Positions 17,715 to 27,506 of a stretch of 64,000 nt of DNA are shown one piece after another. Source of the DNA: Blastomonas ursincola (GTDB lineage Bacteria > Pseudomonadota > Alphaproteobacteria > Sphingomonadales > Sphingomonadaceae). The notes beneath the pieces were generated by a model that did no database searches, was not told the origin of the DNA, and was given only the letters and a program-made list of their open reading frames with translations. The stretch spans positions 1 to 64,000 of the forward strand of contig NZ_VDES01000001.1 in the NCBI RefSeq assembly GCF_013607875.1, given 5' to 3'. The position numbers and the translations under genes were made by a program. How positions within the stretch are numbered: position 1 is the stretch's first letter; each line of letters starts with the position of its first letter.

Positions 17715-18902
17715 ATGTTCTTTTCTTTCATGGACGAATTGCGCAGCGCCGGCATATCGGTGTCGCTCAAGGAACATCTCATCCTGCTCGAAGCGCTCCA
17801 TGCGCAGGTCATCGAACAGAGCCCGGAGGAATTCTATTATCTCTCCCGCGCGACACTGGTGAAGGACGAAGGCCTGCTCGACCGGTTCGACCAGGTCTTT
17901 GCCAAGGTGTTCAAGGGCCTGGAGATGACCTTCCAGGGCAATGACAGCGCCACCATTCCCGAGGATTGGCTGAAGGCGGTGGCCGAGAAGTTCCTCTCCG
18001 AAGAGGAGATGGAGAAGATCAAGTCGCTTGGGTCCTGGGAAGAGATCATGGAGACTCTGAAGAAGCGGCTCGAGGAGCAGGAAAAGCGCCACCAGGGCGG
18101 CAACAAGTGGATCGGCACCGGCGGCACCAGCCCGTTCGGCAATGCGGGCTACAATCCCGAAGGCGTGCGCATCGGCGGCGAAAGCAAGCACAAGCGCGCG
18201 ATCAAGGTCTGGGAAAAGCGCGAGTACCAGAATCTCGATTCGACCCGTCAGCTGGGCACCCGCAACATCAAGGTCGCGCTCCGCCGCCTGCGGCGTTTCG
18301 CGCGCGAGGGATCGGCGGACGAGCTCGATATCGACGGCACCATCGACGGCACCGCGCGCCAGGGCTGGCTCGACATCCGCATGCGGCCCGAGCGGCACAA
18401 TGCGGTCAAGCTGCTGCTGTTTCTCGATGTCGGCGGGTCGATGGACCCGTTCATCAAGCTGTGCGAGGAGCTGTTCTCCGCCGCGACGACCGAATTCAAG
18501 AATCTCGAATTCTTCTATTTCCACAACTGCCTGTATGAAGGCGTGTGGAAGGACAACCGCCGCCGCTTTACCGAGCGGACCAACACCTGGGACATCCTGC
18601 ACAAATACGGGCATGACTATAAGGTGATCTTTGTCGGCGATGCCTCGATGAGCCCGTACGAGATCAGCCATCCGGGGGGATCGGTCGAGCATTTCAACGA
18701 CGAGGCCGGCGCGGTGTGGATGCAGCGCGTGGTCAACACCTATCCCGCCGCCGCATGGCTCAACCCGGTGCCCGAGAACCAGTGGGGCTATTCGCAATCG
18801 GTGCGGATGATCAAGGACCTGATGAAGGACCGCATGTATCCTCTGACGCTCGAAGGGCTGGACGATGCGATGCGCGAGCTGGTGCGCAAGCACGGCAACT
18901 GA
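17715..18902 (+). CDS. VWA-domain (CoxE-like) protein
   Basis: 395 residues. A helical N-terminal domain rich in Glu and Lys precedes a von Willebrand factor A domain whose metal site starts LLLFLDVGGSMDPF (MIDAS DxGxS form) and continues with VIFVGDASMSPYEI. Such proteins work with MoxR ATPases in maturing metalloenzymes or in stress responses. The expected partner is at 14112. AGCAGGGA upstream of ATG 17715 supports the start. It is convergent with the prolyl aminopeptidase gene. Confidence 0.87.
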   Translation: MFFSFMDELRSAGISVSLKEHLILLEALHAQVIEQSPEEFYYLSRATLVKDEGLLDRFDQVFAKVFKGLEMTFQGNDSATIPEDWLKAVAEKFLSEEEMEKIKSLGSWEEIMETLKKRLEEQEKRHQGGNKWIGTGGTSPFGNAGYNPEGVRIGGESKHKRAIKVWEKREYQNLDSTRQLGTRNIKVALRRLRRFAREGSADELDIDGTIDGTARQGWLDIRMRPERHNAVKLLLFLDVGGSMDPFIKLCEELFSAATTEFKNLEFFYFHNCLYEGVWKDNRRRFTERTNTWDILHKYGHDYKVIFVGDASMSPYEISHPGGSVEHFNDEAGAVWMQRVVNTYPAAAWLNPVPENQWGYSQSVRMIKDLMKDRMYPLTLEGLDDAMRELVRKHGN

Positions 18903-18920
18903 GCGGGCGCGGGCGAACGC

Positions 18921-20221
<1,301 letters not shown>

Positions 20222-20322
20222 GCTCTTCTCCCCAGAAAGCAGATTGTGCGCAGCAATTAGCACTCCGCCTGCCCGCGCGAAAGCGGATTTGCGCCAATGT
20301 TGCGGCAATTTACCGCATAAAT

Positions 20323-21609
20323 TCAGCGAATCCGAACGCCGCCCTGGACTACCGCATCGACGCTTTCCAGCTCGCGCACATTGGCAAGCGGATCGCCATC
20401 GACCGCAACAATATCAGCGAAGCGGCCTACGGCAATCGCGCCGACATCCTGCGATTTACCGAGCGCCTCGGCGGCATTGAGCGTGGCTGCACGGATGGCC
20501 TCGAGCGGCGTCATGCCATATTCGACCATGACCTTGAACTGCCCCCCGGCGGTGGCGTGCGGCATCACGCCGGCATCGCTGCCGAACACCATCTTCACGC
20601 CCGCGCGGTGCGCCTTGCGGAAATTGTCGCGCTGGATCTGAGCCACTTCACGGTCTTTGCGCAGATTGTCCTCGAGCACACCGTTCTTCGCGCCCTCGGC
20701 CTGGGTATAGTCGGTGTTGAAGATATCCATCGAGAACCAGACCGGCTGCTTGCGTTCGGCCGCGAGACGGATCCCCTCGTCATCGACCAGGCTGGCATGC
20801 TCGATCGTGTCGATCCCGGCGCGGATCGCCGCCTTGATGCCCGCGGCACCATGTGCATGCGCCGCGACGCGAAGGCCCCATTGATGCGCCTCGTCGGCAA
20901 TCGCGCGCAGTTCCTCTTCGGACAGCTGCTGCTGGCCCGGTTCGGTATTGCGCGAGAACACGCCGCCTGTGGCGCAAACCTTGATCACCTCGGCGCCATA
21001 TTTGCGCTGCTCGCGCACCTTTTGGCGCAGCTCGACCGGACCGTCGCCCACCGCAGGCGATTTGGCCGCAAACGAAGGCGGCAGATAGGTCTGGTCGCAA
21101 TGCCCGCCGGTCGCGCCGAGCGCATGCGCCGCCGGCACGATGCGCGGCCCCACCGCCCAGCCCTCGCCGATCGCCTGCTTGAGCGCGACATCGTTATAGC
21201 CCTCGGACCCGACATTGCGCACGGTCGTAAAGCCTGCCTCGAGCATCGCGCGCGCATTGGCGGCAGCGACGAAGCTCCAGAAACGATCGGTGAACTGAAG
21301 GTTGTTATAGCCGCCATAGGTGGGCGAGCTGTCCAGATGCACATGCATGTCGATCAGCCCCGGCAGCAGCGTCTTGCCCGACAGGTCGATATGCTCGACG
21401 TCCGACCCCCAGCGTACCGTGCGCGCATCGGCGATCGAGGTAATGCGGCCGTTTTCCACGAAGATCGCGGGATATTCGGTGACCTTGCCGGTGACGACGT
21501 CGACCATCTTCGCCGCCGTAATCACCGAACGCTGCGGTGCTTCCTGCGCCGATACGGTGACAGCCGACGCGGCCAGTGCCGCGACGATCGAGAGAACGGA
21601 TTTCTTCAT
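20323..21609 (-). CDS. Secreted metal-dependent amidohydrolase
   Basis: 428 residues with signal peptide (MKKSVLSIVAALAASAVTVSA). The amidohydrolase barrel has HMH-type metal ligands in LIDMHVHLDSSP, probable bridging Lys in VIKVCATGG, His in RVAAHAHG, His in TIEHASLV and Asp in VFGSDAGVMPH. Members of this exported group cleave Xaa-Pro dipeptides, N-acyl amino acids or imidazolone-like rings; the exact substrate cannot be fixed. Its neighbour pip also suggests a peptide substrate. It is divergent from the DUF4019 regulator gene at 21759. Confidence 0.83.
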   Translation of the reverse strand: MKKSVLSIVAALAASAVTVSAQEAPQRSVITAAKMVDVVTGKVTEYPAIFVENGRITSIADARTVRWGSDVEHIDLSGKTLLPGLIDMHVHLDSSPTYGGYNNLQFTDRFWSFVAAANARAMLEAGFTTVRNVGSEGYNDVALKQAIGEGWAVGPRIVPAAHALGATGGHCDQTYLPPSFAAKSPAVGDGPVELRQKVREQRKYGAEVIKVCATGGVFSRNTEPGQQQLSEEELRAIADEAHQWGLRVAAHAHGAAGIKAAIRAGIDTIEHASLVDDEGIRLAAERKQPVWFSMDIFNTDYTQAEGAKNGVLEDNLRKDREVAQIQRDNFRKAHRAGVKMVFGSDAGVMPHATAGGQFKVMVEYGMTPLEAIRAATLNAAEALGKSQDVGAIAVGRFADIVAVDGDPLANVRELESVDAVVQGGVRIR

Positions 21610-21758
21610 GTCAGACCCCCTTGCCGCGCGTTCGCGGCGTTGTTCGTTTCACACGATTACAAGGCCTTGAGTGACAGGCAAGCGAAACCCTCGGCCTTGC
21701 CCCTTCCACAAATTTTTTGGGGTGGCCGTGCCCTTGAGCGGGGCCTAGCATCGTGGCC

Positions 21759-22529
21759 ATGGATACGCCCCTGCCCGATCTGCCCTGGTCGTTGACCGAG
21801 AAGGAAAAGCAGACATTGCGGCTGATCGTCTGCGGCCATGACGCCAAGTCGATCGCGCGCGAACTGAACCTTTCGGTGCACACGATCAACGAACGGTTGC
21901 GTGAAGCGCGGCGCAAGATGGCGGTCTCGAGCAGCCGCGAGGCAGCGCGCTTGCTGCACCAGGCCGAGGATGGCGCAGCGCCCCCCAAAAGGCTTGGGGA
22001 CATGGTAATCGGGGAGGCGCTTCAAGGCACTTCGGGCGATCATGGTGCCGCGCCGCAGCCCGGCGTCGGTGCGCCACTGAGGCGCCGCCGCCTGATGATA
22101 GGAGCGTTTGCCATGACCCTGGCCCTTGGACTGATCGCCTTTGCCACGCTTCCCCTGATCACCGCCACCAGCGCCACCGCCGAGCCCGCTGGGCCTGTGG
22201 CCGACCAGCAGGTGGTCGATGCCGCGCGCCAGTTCCTCGCGCTCGTGGAGCAGAAGAAATGGGCGGAAAGCTATGCCGCCACCGGAAGCGCCTTCCGCCA
22301 GCTCAACACGCTGCAGGTCTGGTCCGAGGTGTCCGAGCAGGTCCATGCTCGCTACGGCAAGGCGGTGTCGCGCACCCTGCTTGCCCATGACAACCTCCCT
22401 GCCCCGCCCTCAGGCTATGAGGTGGTCAAGTTCCGCACGGTCTATGCCAACAAGGCCGAGGCGGTGGAGACGGTGACACTGGATCGCGAGGATGGCAGGT
22501 GGGTCGTAGTGGGTATTACGGTCGGGTGA
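21759..22529 (+). CDS. LuxR-type HTH membrane protein with DUF4019
   Basis: 256 residues in three parts. Residues 10-70 are a LuxR/GerE-type HTH (LTEKEKQTLRLIVCGHDAKS then LNLSVHTINERLREARRKM). A single membrane helix follows an Arg cluster at about 108-128. The C-terminal 110 residues are a periplasmic DUF4019 domain (FLALVEQKKWAESYA ... YEVVKFRTVYANKAEAVETV). The design suggests a membrane-bound one-component regulator, but this is inference. Start ATG 21759 or GTG 21753. A serine hydrolase gene follows after 63 bases, and a decayed second DUF4019 copy lies at 24086. Confidence 0.8.
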   Translation: MDTPLPDLPWSLTEKEKQTLRLIVCGHDAKSIARELNLSVHTINERLREARRKMAVSSSREAARLLHQAEDGAAPPKRLGDMVIGEALQGTSGDHGAAPQPGVGAPLRRRRLMIGAFAMTLALGLIAFATLPLITATSATAEPAGPVADQQVVDAARQFLALVEQKKWAESYAATGSAFRQLNTLQVWSEVSEQVHARYGKAVSRTLLAHDNLPAPPSGYEVVKFRTVYANKAEAVETVTLDREDGRWVVVGITVG

Positions 22530-22592
22530 CACCGCGCCATCCTGCCCCTTTGCCAGCAACCCAGCCCAACCGTCCCTGAAGGGGAATTCGCC

Positions 22593-24005
22593 TTGTTCAA
22601 GATGATCACGCCCATGCTGGCGGCCCTTGTGCTTGCCTCAAGCTCTTGTCCGATAGCGGCGCAGGACCTGCCACTGCATGCCTCAGCCCACCCCACGACA
22701 TCTCTCGACGCTGCCTTCCATGCCTGGCTCACGGCCATCAACAGCGGCAATCGCGCCGAAATCCAGGCATTCTATCGTCAGCATGCCGATGACCCGAACC
22801 CGCTCTTCGCGCTCGAACAGGCAGAAGACAGCTGCGGCTTTGAAGTCGACCATTTCAAGGCCAAGACCTCGACCAGCATGGAGGTGCTGCTCCGCCAGAA
22901 ATGCCTGCCCGGACTGCAAAGGCTGAAACTGGCTGTTGCGAATGCCGGCGATTCAAAGCTGAAGACCCTTGATCTGCGGCCCATGCCCCTGCCCGATAAT
23001 GGAGCAATCCAGGCAACGCGGCTGGTTGCGGACCGGCTTGCCCAGCGCGGCGAATTTGCTGGCGCGATTATCGTCGAGCGCGAAGGAAAAAGGCTGTTCG
23101 CGGCCAGTTGGGGCGAGGTGCGGCCGGGGAGCGGCAGGGCCATCACATTGGACACGCCCATGCTGCTGGCCTCATCCGGCAAGATGTTCACTGCGGTCAG
23201 CATCCTGCAGCTTGTGGCGGCGGGCAAGGTCGAGCTGGATGCTCCCATCGGGCGCTATCTGACCGAATATCCCAATGCCGAAATGGCAAAGGTCACGATC
23301 CGGCAGCTTCTCAATCATCGCGGTGGCGCGGGAGATATCGGCATATTGGGCCGCGATGAGGGCGCAAACCGTGCGCGGGTCCGCACCTTGGCAGAGATGA
23401 TTCAGCTCAATGGCGGGCGTCCCCCCGAATTTCCGCCGGGGAGCAAGACCGAATATTCCAATTACGGTTTCATCTTGCTGGGAGCGGTGATCGAGCGCGT
23501 ATCGGGAATGGCATATGCGGATTACGTGCAAGCCCATATCTTTGCACCCGCCGGGATGGCGCATAGCGGCTTTCCGGATCGCGACCATCTGGATGAGGTG
23601 CCGCTGGGCTTCACCCGCTATTTTGGCGAGCAGGACGCGAAAGTGCCCAATACCGATACGCTCCCCTGGCGCGGATCGGCAGCGGGTGGAGGGGTTGCCA
23701 GCGCGAACGACATGGCACTGTTCTTCGAGACTCTCCCCACGGGCAAGCTTCTACCGCCCGAACTGTTGAAGCTGGCAACCATGGCGGGCGACACGCCCTG
23801 GTATGGCCTGGGCTTCGTCGTGAATTCCGGGTCGGAGGCGAGCTGGGGGCATGGCGGGACTGCCTATGGCATGGACGTGGCGGTTCATCATTACGCGACG
23901 ATCGACACGACATTCATCTGCCTTGGGGCCAACGATATGGTGTGCAACCGGCTGATATTCGCATGGTTCCTGCGCACTTTCCCGCCGGGCGACCAAGACG
24001 ACTGA
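22593..24005 (+). CDS. Periplasmic serine hydrolase (beta-lactamase/class C PBP fold)
   Basis: 470 residues starting with TTG at 22593 behind AAGGGGAA, or ATG at 22602. Signal peptide to about residue 24, then a domain of about 110 residues, then a class C beta-lactamase-like domain: SxxK is LLASSGKMF, the YxN motif is EYSNYGF and the KTG-like box is GHGGTAYG. It probably acts as an esterase or peptidase and not as a true beta-lactamase, because family architecture with an N-terminal DUF-like region is typical of the former. Likely co-transcribed with the HTH/DUF4019 gene. Confidence 0.85.
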   Translation: MFKMITPMLAALVLASSSCPIAAQDLPLHASAHPTTSLDAAFHAWLTAINSGNRAEIQAFYRQHADDPNPLFALEQAEDSCGFEVDHFKAKTSTSMEVLLRQKCLPGLQRLKLAVANAGDSKLKTLDLRPMPLPDNGAIQATRLVADRLAQRGEFAGAIIVEREGKRLFAASWGEVRPGSGRAITLDTPMLLASSGKMFTAVSILQLVAAGKVELDAPIGRYLTEYPNAEMAKVTIRQLLNHRGGAGDIGILGRDEGANRARVRTLAEMIQLNGGRPPEFPPGSKTEYSNYGFILLGAVIERVSGMAYADYVQAHIFAPAGMAHSGFPDRDHLDEVPLGFTRYFGEQDAKVPNTDTLPWRGSAAGGGVASANDMALFFETLPTGKLLPPELLKLATMAGDTPWYGLGFVVNSGSEASWGHGGTAYGMDVAVHHYATIDTTFICLGANDMVCNRLIFAWFLRTFPPGDQDD

Positions 24006-24085
24006 ACTACAGCGACCGAAGTCGCCGGATCATCATGTACCTGCTATCACCCGGCGGGACAGCCAGGAGGTTCGCGCCGTCCGCC

Positions 24086-24199
24086 GGCTATGAGGTGGTC
24101 ATGTTCCGCACCGTCCATGCCAACACGGCATAGGCCGGGGAGACGGTGGCGCTCGGTAGGGAGCACGGGCACCGGGTCGTTGTCCCCGTGACGATCGGC
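24086..24199 (+). pseudogene. Decayed DUF4019 gene fragment
   Basis: This stretch aligns codon by codon, without a gap, with the 3' end of the DUF4019 gene at 22413-22526 (GYEVV.FRT..AN.A). The GAG codon after ANKA is TAG here (24131-24133), and the later codons have drifted to unconserved residues; the terminal stop is also lost. No start or HTH part remains. It is therefore a remnant of a second copy, on the other side of the serine hydrolase gene. Confidence 0.75.
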
Positions 24200-24204
24200 C
24201 AGGC

Positions 24205-24735
24205 TCAGGCCAGCAGCCGCTGCCCCGCCCCCAGCCCGCGTGGGGCAGCCGATCGCGCCGCCAGAAAGCCGATCGACAGATGCGGCGGAGGCGACACCAG
24301 GGACGCATAATCGGAAGTTTCCGCAACCCTGGAATGGCTGTCCGGGAAAATGTCGCACAGCTTACCTTCAGGCCTCGGAGCCCAAGAGCTCTGGCATCGG
24401 GCACCTGTCTTCAGCAGAGGATTGGGTTTCCACTTTGCAGCGACCGAAGCGGGCGCCACATAGCCTGTCCTGCACCACGACTGCCATTTGGGGATCGAGA
24501 CCTGAGCGACCGGCGTGCTTGCGGTTGACGGGAGCGTAAATTCCGGTGCCGGGTTGGGCACGAAAACCGGACGAGGCCTGTAGGAGACATGGGCCCAATC
24601 ATGGCCATCATTATGGCGGGCGTAATTGGCCAGCGCCGCGATGCGCTCGGTAGCAGGGGCAACCGATTGCCACACCGTGAGCACTGCAAATATTACCACG
24701 CCGGCGAAGATCACCGTAAAAATAGCCGTACCCAT
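24205..24735 (-). CDS. Hypothetical membrane-anchored protein, 176 residues
   Basis: An N-terminal hydrophobic helix (IFTVIFAGVVIFAVLTVW) is followed by a Pro- and Ser-rich tail with four cysteines and no recognised domain. Codon use and composition are less GC-biased than in the neighbours, and its 3' end abuts the DUF4019 remnant. It could be a genuine accessory gene or a chance frame in a degrading region; I lean slightly to a real but unconserved gene. Confidence 0.42.
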   Translation of the reverse strand: MGTAIFTVIFAGVVIFAVLTVWQSVAPATERIAALANYARHNDGHDWAHVSYRPRPVFVPNPAPEFTLPSTASTPVAQVSIPKWQSWCRTGYVAPASVAAKWKPNPLLKTGARCQSSWAPRPEGKLCDIFPDSHSRVAETSDYASLVSPPPHLSIGFLAARSAAPRGLGAGQRLLA

Positions 24736-24793
24736 GACACAGATGTCCTATTGGGAGACGGATAGCCTCCCAGCCACAACCCGTGACAGCCTG

Positions 24794-24849
24794 TTTATAA
24801 CATTGTGCATAACCAGTTGTCCATAAAAATGGACACTCGATGTTATAAA
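24794..24849. repeat. Nested perfect palindrome in AT-rich intergenic DNA
   Basis: Outer arms TTTATAACAT (24794-24803) and ATGTTATAAA (24840-24849) are perfect complements. Inside them TGTCCAT (24818-24824) and ATGGACA (24829-24835) are also perfect, around AAAA. It lies between the divergently placed hypothetical gene and the truncated NsrR gene, in DNA clearly richer in A/T than the rest. Possible roles are a regulator site or the end of a small mobile element. Confidence 0.7.
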
Positions 24850-24996
24850 TGGTTTTTCTTGGTTTTTATTTTGCCGCCCGCCAATGATATCCGCAGCAGC
24901 AAATGGCGCACAGCTTCACATTTTATCGTTTTATCGCAGCAGTTTATCCGGAATAATGGCATAGGTCGCCAGCGGGGTGCGCCTCCACCCTGGTGC

Positions 24997-25335
24997 TCAC
25001 TCAGCAGGTAGAACGCGCTGCGGCAAGCGCGAAGTCCGCGCCGCCATCGCCAGCGTCTGGCCGTCAAGCGTCCTGAGAAACGCTTGTGCGGCCTGGTGCA
25101 GCATGCCCGTCAGCCCGCAATGGCTCTGCAGGATGCAGCCGTCACAATCGGCGAGCTGGATGCATGGTTCAGTCAGCCGGACGACCTCGCCCAAGGTCAT
25201 GTCCTCTGCCGACCGTCCGAGCCGGAAGCCGCCTGATCTGCCCCGCACCGTCGCCAGCAGCCCGGCCTGGGCCAGTTGGTTGACGACCTTCATCGCATTG
25301 TTCCGCGAAATGCCGTGATCCGCCGCGATCCCGGG
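24997..25335 (-). pseudogene. nsrR: 5'-truncated Rrf2/NsrR-type regulator
   Basis: The readable part is IAADHGISRNNAMKVVNQLAQ, then GRSGGFRLG and the iron-sulphur cysteines in EPCIQLADCDGCILQSHCGL, ending at TGA (24999-24997). This is the NsrR pattern: nitric-oxide sensing repressor of the Rrf2 family. The first about 36 residues of the winged-helix domain are absent, and the frame hits TAG at 25338-25336. The only ATG left (25293) would start inside the recognition helix. The sensor part survives; DNA binding should be lost. Confidence 0.82.
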
Positions 25336-25588
25336 CTATGCCGAGAATGTCGACAAGCTGCAGAACCTGGCCCCCGTCGTCCAGCGCATGGTCGCGCGGC
25401 ATGTCGAGTGCGGCGTGAAAGCCGAGCATTACCCCTATGTCGCCGAAGCGCTGTTGCCCGCCATCCGCGACGTCATCGGTGAAGGCGCGACCGACGAGGT
25501 GCTGGCAGCCTGGGGCGAGGCCTATTGGTTCCTCGCCGACATCCTGATCGGCAAGGAAGCGGCATTGTACGAGGAAATCGCCGCCTGA
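25334..25588 (+). pseudogene. 5'-truncated globin (flavohaemoprotein/NO dioxygenase-type) gene
   Basis: From GYAENVDKLQ to the stop at 25588 the frame matches the C-terminal half of a single-domain bacterial globin: KAEHYPYVAEALLPAIRDV, then DEVLAAWGEAYWFLADILIG. The proximal His region survives in HVECGVKAEHY, but helices A to about D are missing. The frame has no ATG, GTG or TTG before an internal ATG at 25388 and a stop lies at 25316. Globin and nsrR are usually divergent neighbours; here both have lost their 5' ends at one junction. Confidence 0.8.
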
Positions 25589-25624
25589 TGCGAAACGGGG
25601 CGGTTCGCGCCGCCCCGTCCCCAA

Positions 25625-27019
25625 TCAGAAATGCAGCGCGCGACCATAGGCGCTCAGTACGCCCTCATGCATCATCTCGCTCAGCGTCGGGTGCGCGAAG
25701 ACGGTGTGGATCAGGTCTTCCTCGGTCGTCTCGAGCTGGCGCGCGATCACATAGCCCTGGATCAGCTCGGTGACTTCCGCGCCGATCATGTGCGCGCCGA
25801 GCAGCTCGCCGGTCTTGGCGTCGAACACGGTCTTGATGAAGCCCTCGGCCTCGCCCAGCGCGATCGCCTTGCCGTTGCCGATGAACGGGAAGTTGCCGAC
25901 CTTGACCTCGTGCCCGGCCTCCTTGGCCTTGGCTTCGGTGAGGCCGACACTGGCCACCTGCGGGCGCGAATAGGTGCAGCCCGGAATGTTCCAGGTCTCG
26001 AACGGATGGGGGTTCTTGCCCGCGATATGCTCGACCGCGATGATGCCCTCATGGCTCGCCTTATGCGCCAGCCAGGGCGGGCCGGTGACATCGCCGATCG
26101 CGCGGATGCCCGGAACGTTGGTCTGGCCGAATCCATCGACGACGATATGGCCGCGTTCGGTCTTCACGCCCAGCGCTTCAAGGCCGATATCCTCGGTATT
26201 GGGCACGATGCCGATCGCGACGATGGCGTGGCTGAAGCTATGCTCCTCGCTCTTACCGTCCTTGGTCTTGATCTTCGCCTTCACGCCCTTTCCGTCGCTG
26301 GTCAGCGCCTCGACGCCCGCGCCGGTCAGGATCGTCATGCCCTGCTTCTTCAGCGCCTTTTCCATGAACGCGCTGACATCGGCATCCTCGACCGGCAGGA
26401 TGCGGTCGAGCATTTCGACGATGGTCACTTCCGCGCCCATGTCGCTGTAGAAGCTGGCAAACTCGACGCCGATCGCGCCCGATCCGATCACCAGCAGCTT
26501 AGCTGGCATTTCGGTCGGGGTCATCGCGTGACGATAGGTCCAGATCTTCTTGCCATCCGCCTTGGCGAACGGCAGGTCACGCGCGCGCGCGCCGGTGGCG
26601 ACAATGATCTCCTTGGCCTCCAGCTCGCGCACCTGGTCGCCCTGGGTGACGGTCATCTTGCCCTTGCCGGTCAGCTTGCCGGTGCCTTCGACCACGGTGA
26701 TCTTGTTCTTCTTCATCAGGCCTTTGACGCCCGCATTGAGCTGTCCCGAGACCGCGCGGCTGCGCGCGACGATCTTCTCGAGCTCGAAGCCGACCTTTTC
26801 GGCGGTCAGCCCGTAATTGCCGGCATGGCTCATGTAATGGAAGATTTCGGAAGTGCGCAGCAATGCCTTGGTGGGAATGCAGCCCCAGTTGAGGCAGATG
26901 CCGCCCAGCCGCTCGCGCTCGACGATCGCGGTCTTGAGACCCAGCTGCGCCGCGCGGATCGCGGAAACATATCCGCCAGGGCCCGAGCCCAGCACGATGA
27001 GGTCGAAACTTTCAGCCAT
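25625..27019 (-). CDS. lpdA: Dihydrolipoyl dehydrogenase (E3)
   Basis: 464 residues. FAD-binding GSGPGGYVSAIRAAQLG, redox-active disulphide in GGICLNWGCIPTK, NAD domain VIGSGAIGVEFASFY, and the dimer-interface His-Glu pair in FAHPTLSEMMHEG. It reoxidises lipoamide of the pyruvate dehydrogenase complex and possibly of the other 2-oxo acid complexes. ATG at 27019 (MAESFDLIVLG) is the natural start; the frame runs to 27127. Operon with pdhC, with one membrane gene in between. Confidence 0.94.
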   Translation of the reverse strand: MAESFDLIVLGSGPGGYVSAIRAAQLGLKTAIVERERLGGICLNWGCIPTKALLRTSEIFHYMSHAGNYGLTAEKVGFELEKIVARSRAVSGQLNAGVKGLMKKNKITVVEGTGKLTGKGKMTVTQGDQVRELEAKEIIVATGARARDLPFAKADGKKIWTYRHAMTPTEMPAKLLVIGSGAIGVEFASFYSDMGAEVTIVEMLDRILPVEDADVSAFMEKALKKQGMTILTGAGVEALTSDGKGVKAKIKTKDGKSEEHSFSHAIVAIGIVPNTEDIGLEALGVKTERGHIVVDGFGQTNVPGIRAIGDVTGPPWLAHKASHEGIIAVEHIAGKNPHPFETWNIPGCTYSRPQVASVGLTEAKAKEAGHEVKVGNFPFIGNGKAIALGEAEGFIKTVFDAKTGELLGAHMIGAEVTELIQGYVIARQLETTEEDLIHTVFAHPTLSEMMHEGVLSAYGRALHF

Positions 27020-27042
27020 GAGCGGTCTCTTTCTTTCCGGTC

Positions 27043-27483
27043 TTAATGGGTCGATACGCCCGCAGGCGGGCCATCGGAGGGGGAGGAAGACAATTTGGCG
27101 CTGCGCTTCATCAGGTCGAGATTGCACAGCATCCAGACGATGCCCGCCGCGACGGCCGGCGCGTAAGCCAGTTCGGCATAGGCGACCACCTCGGTCAAGA
27201 ACAGCACGAGCAGAAACCCGCTCTCCGCAGCAACGCCGATGAGCAGCGGCAGGCGCAGCCAGGTCGGCGCGCGGCTGCGATCAAGCGCATAGGCGACACC
27301 GGTCATGCACAGCAGCACGGCGAATACCATGATGAAGGTGTAATAGGCGTCCTCGGTGCCGACGAACATATCGCTAAGGTCCGCCGATCCCTCCTGGAAC
27401 AGCGTGAACACGAACCGGCTCGCCAGCGTGGCGATGCAGGTGGGCAGCAGCAAGCGGCGGAAGAGGAAGGTGAGGATGGTCAT
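27043..27483 (-). CDS. Hypothetical membrane protein with about four helices
   Basis: 146 residues with about four hydrophobic helices and a polar C-terminal tail (KLSSSPSDGPPAGVSTH). I know no named family. It lies between pdhC and lpdA on the same strand, 23 bases before lpdA, so it is carried in the pyruvate dehydrogenase transcript. Its role there is unknown. Confidence 0.68.
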   Translation of the reverse strand: MTILTFLFRRLLLPTCIATLASRFVFTLFQEGSADLSDMFVGTEDAYYTFIMVFAVLLCMTGVAYALDRSRAPTWLRLPLLIGVAAESGFLLVLFLTEVVAYAELAYAPAVAAGIVWMLCNLDLMKRSAKLSSSPSDGPPAGVSTH

Positions 27484-27506
27484 AGAATCGCAGCACCCGC
27501 ATCAAT

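Noticed and set aside
22593-24005. A true class C beta-lactamase (resistance gene)
   Set aside because: The SxxK, YxN and HGG motifs fit the broader serine hydrolase/esterase group; length, N-terminal extra domain and context do not support an AmpC enzyme.
24010-24449. A 12-base direct repeat CAGCGACCGAAG at 24010 and 24438
   Set aside because: Too short, with no matching flanks or duplication pattern; likely chance.
25169-25624. A 151-residue minus-strand frame across the nsrR/globin scar
   Set aside because: It overlaps both recognised remnants in other frames, and its sequence resembles neither; a chance frame over the junction.
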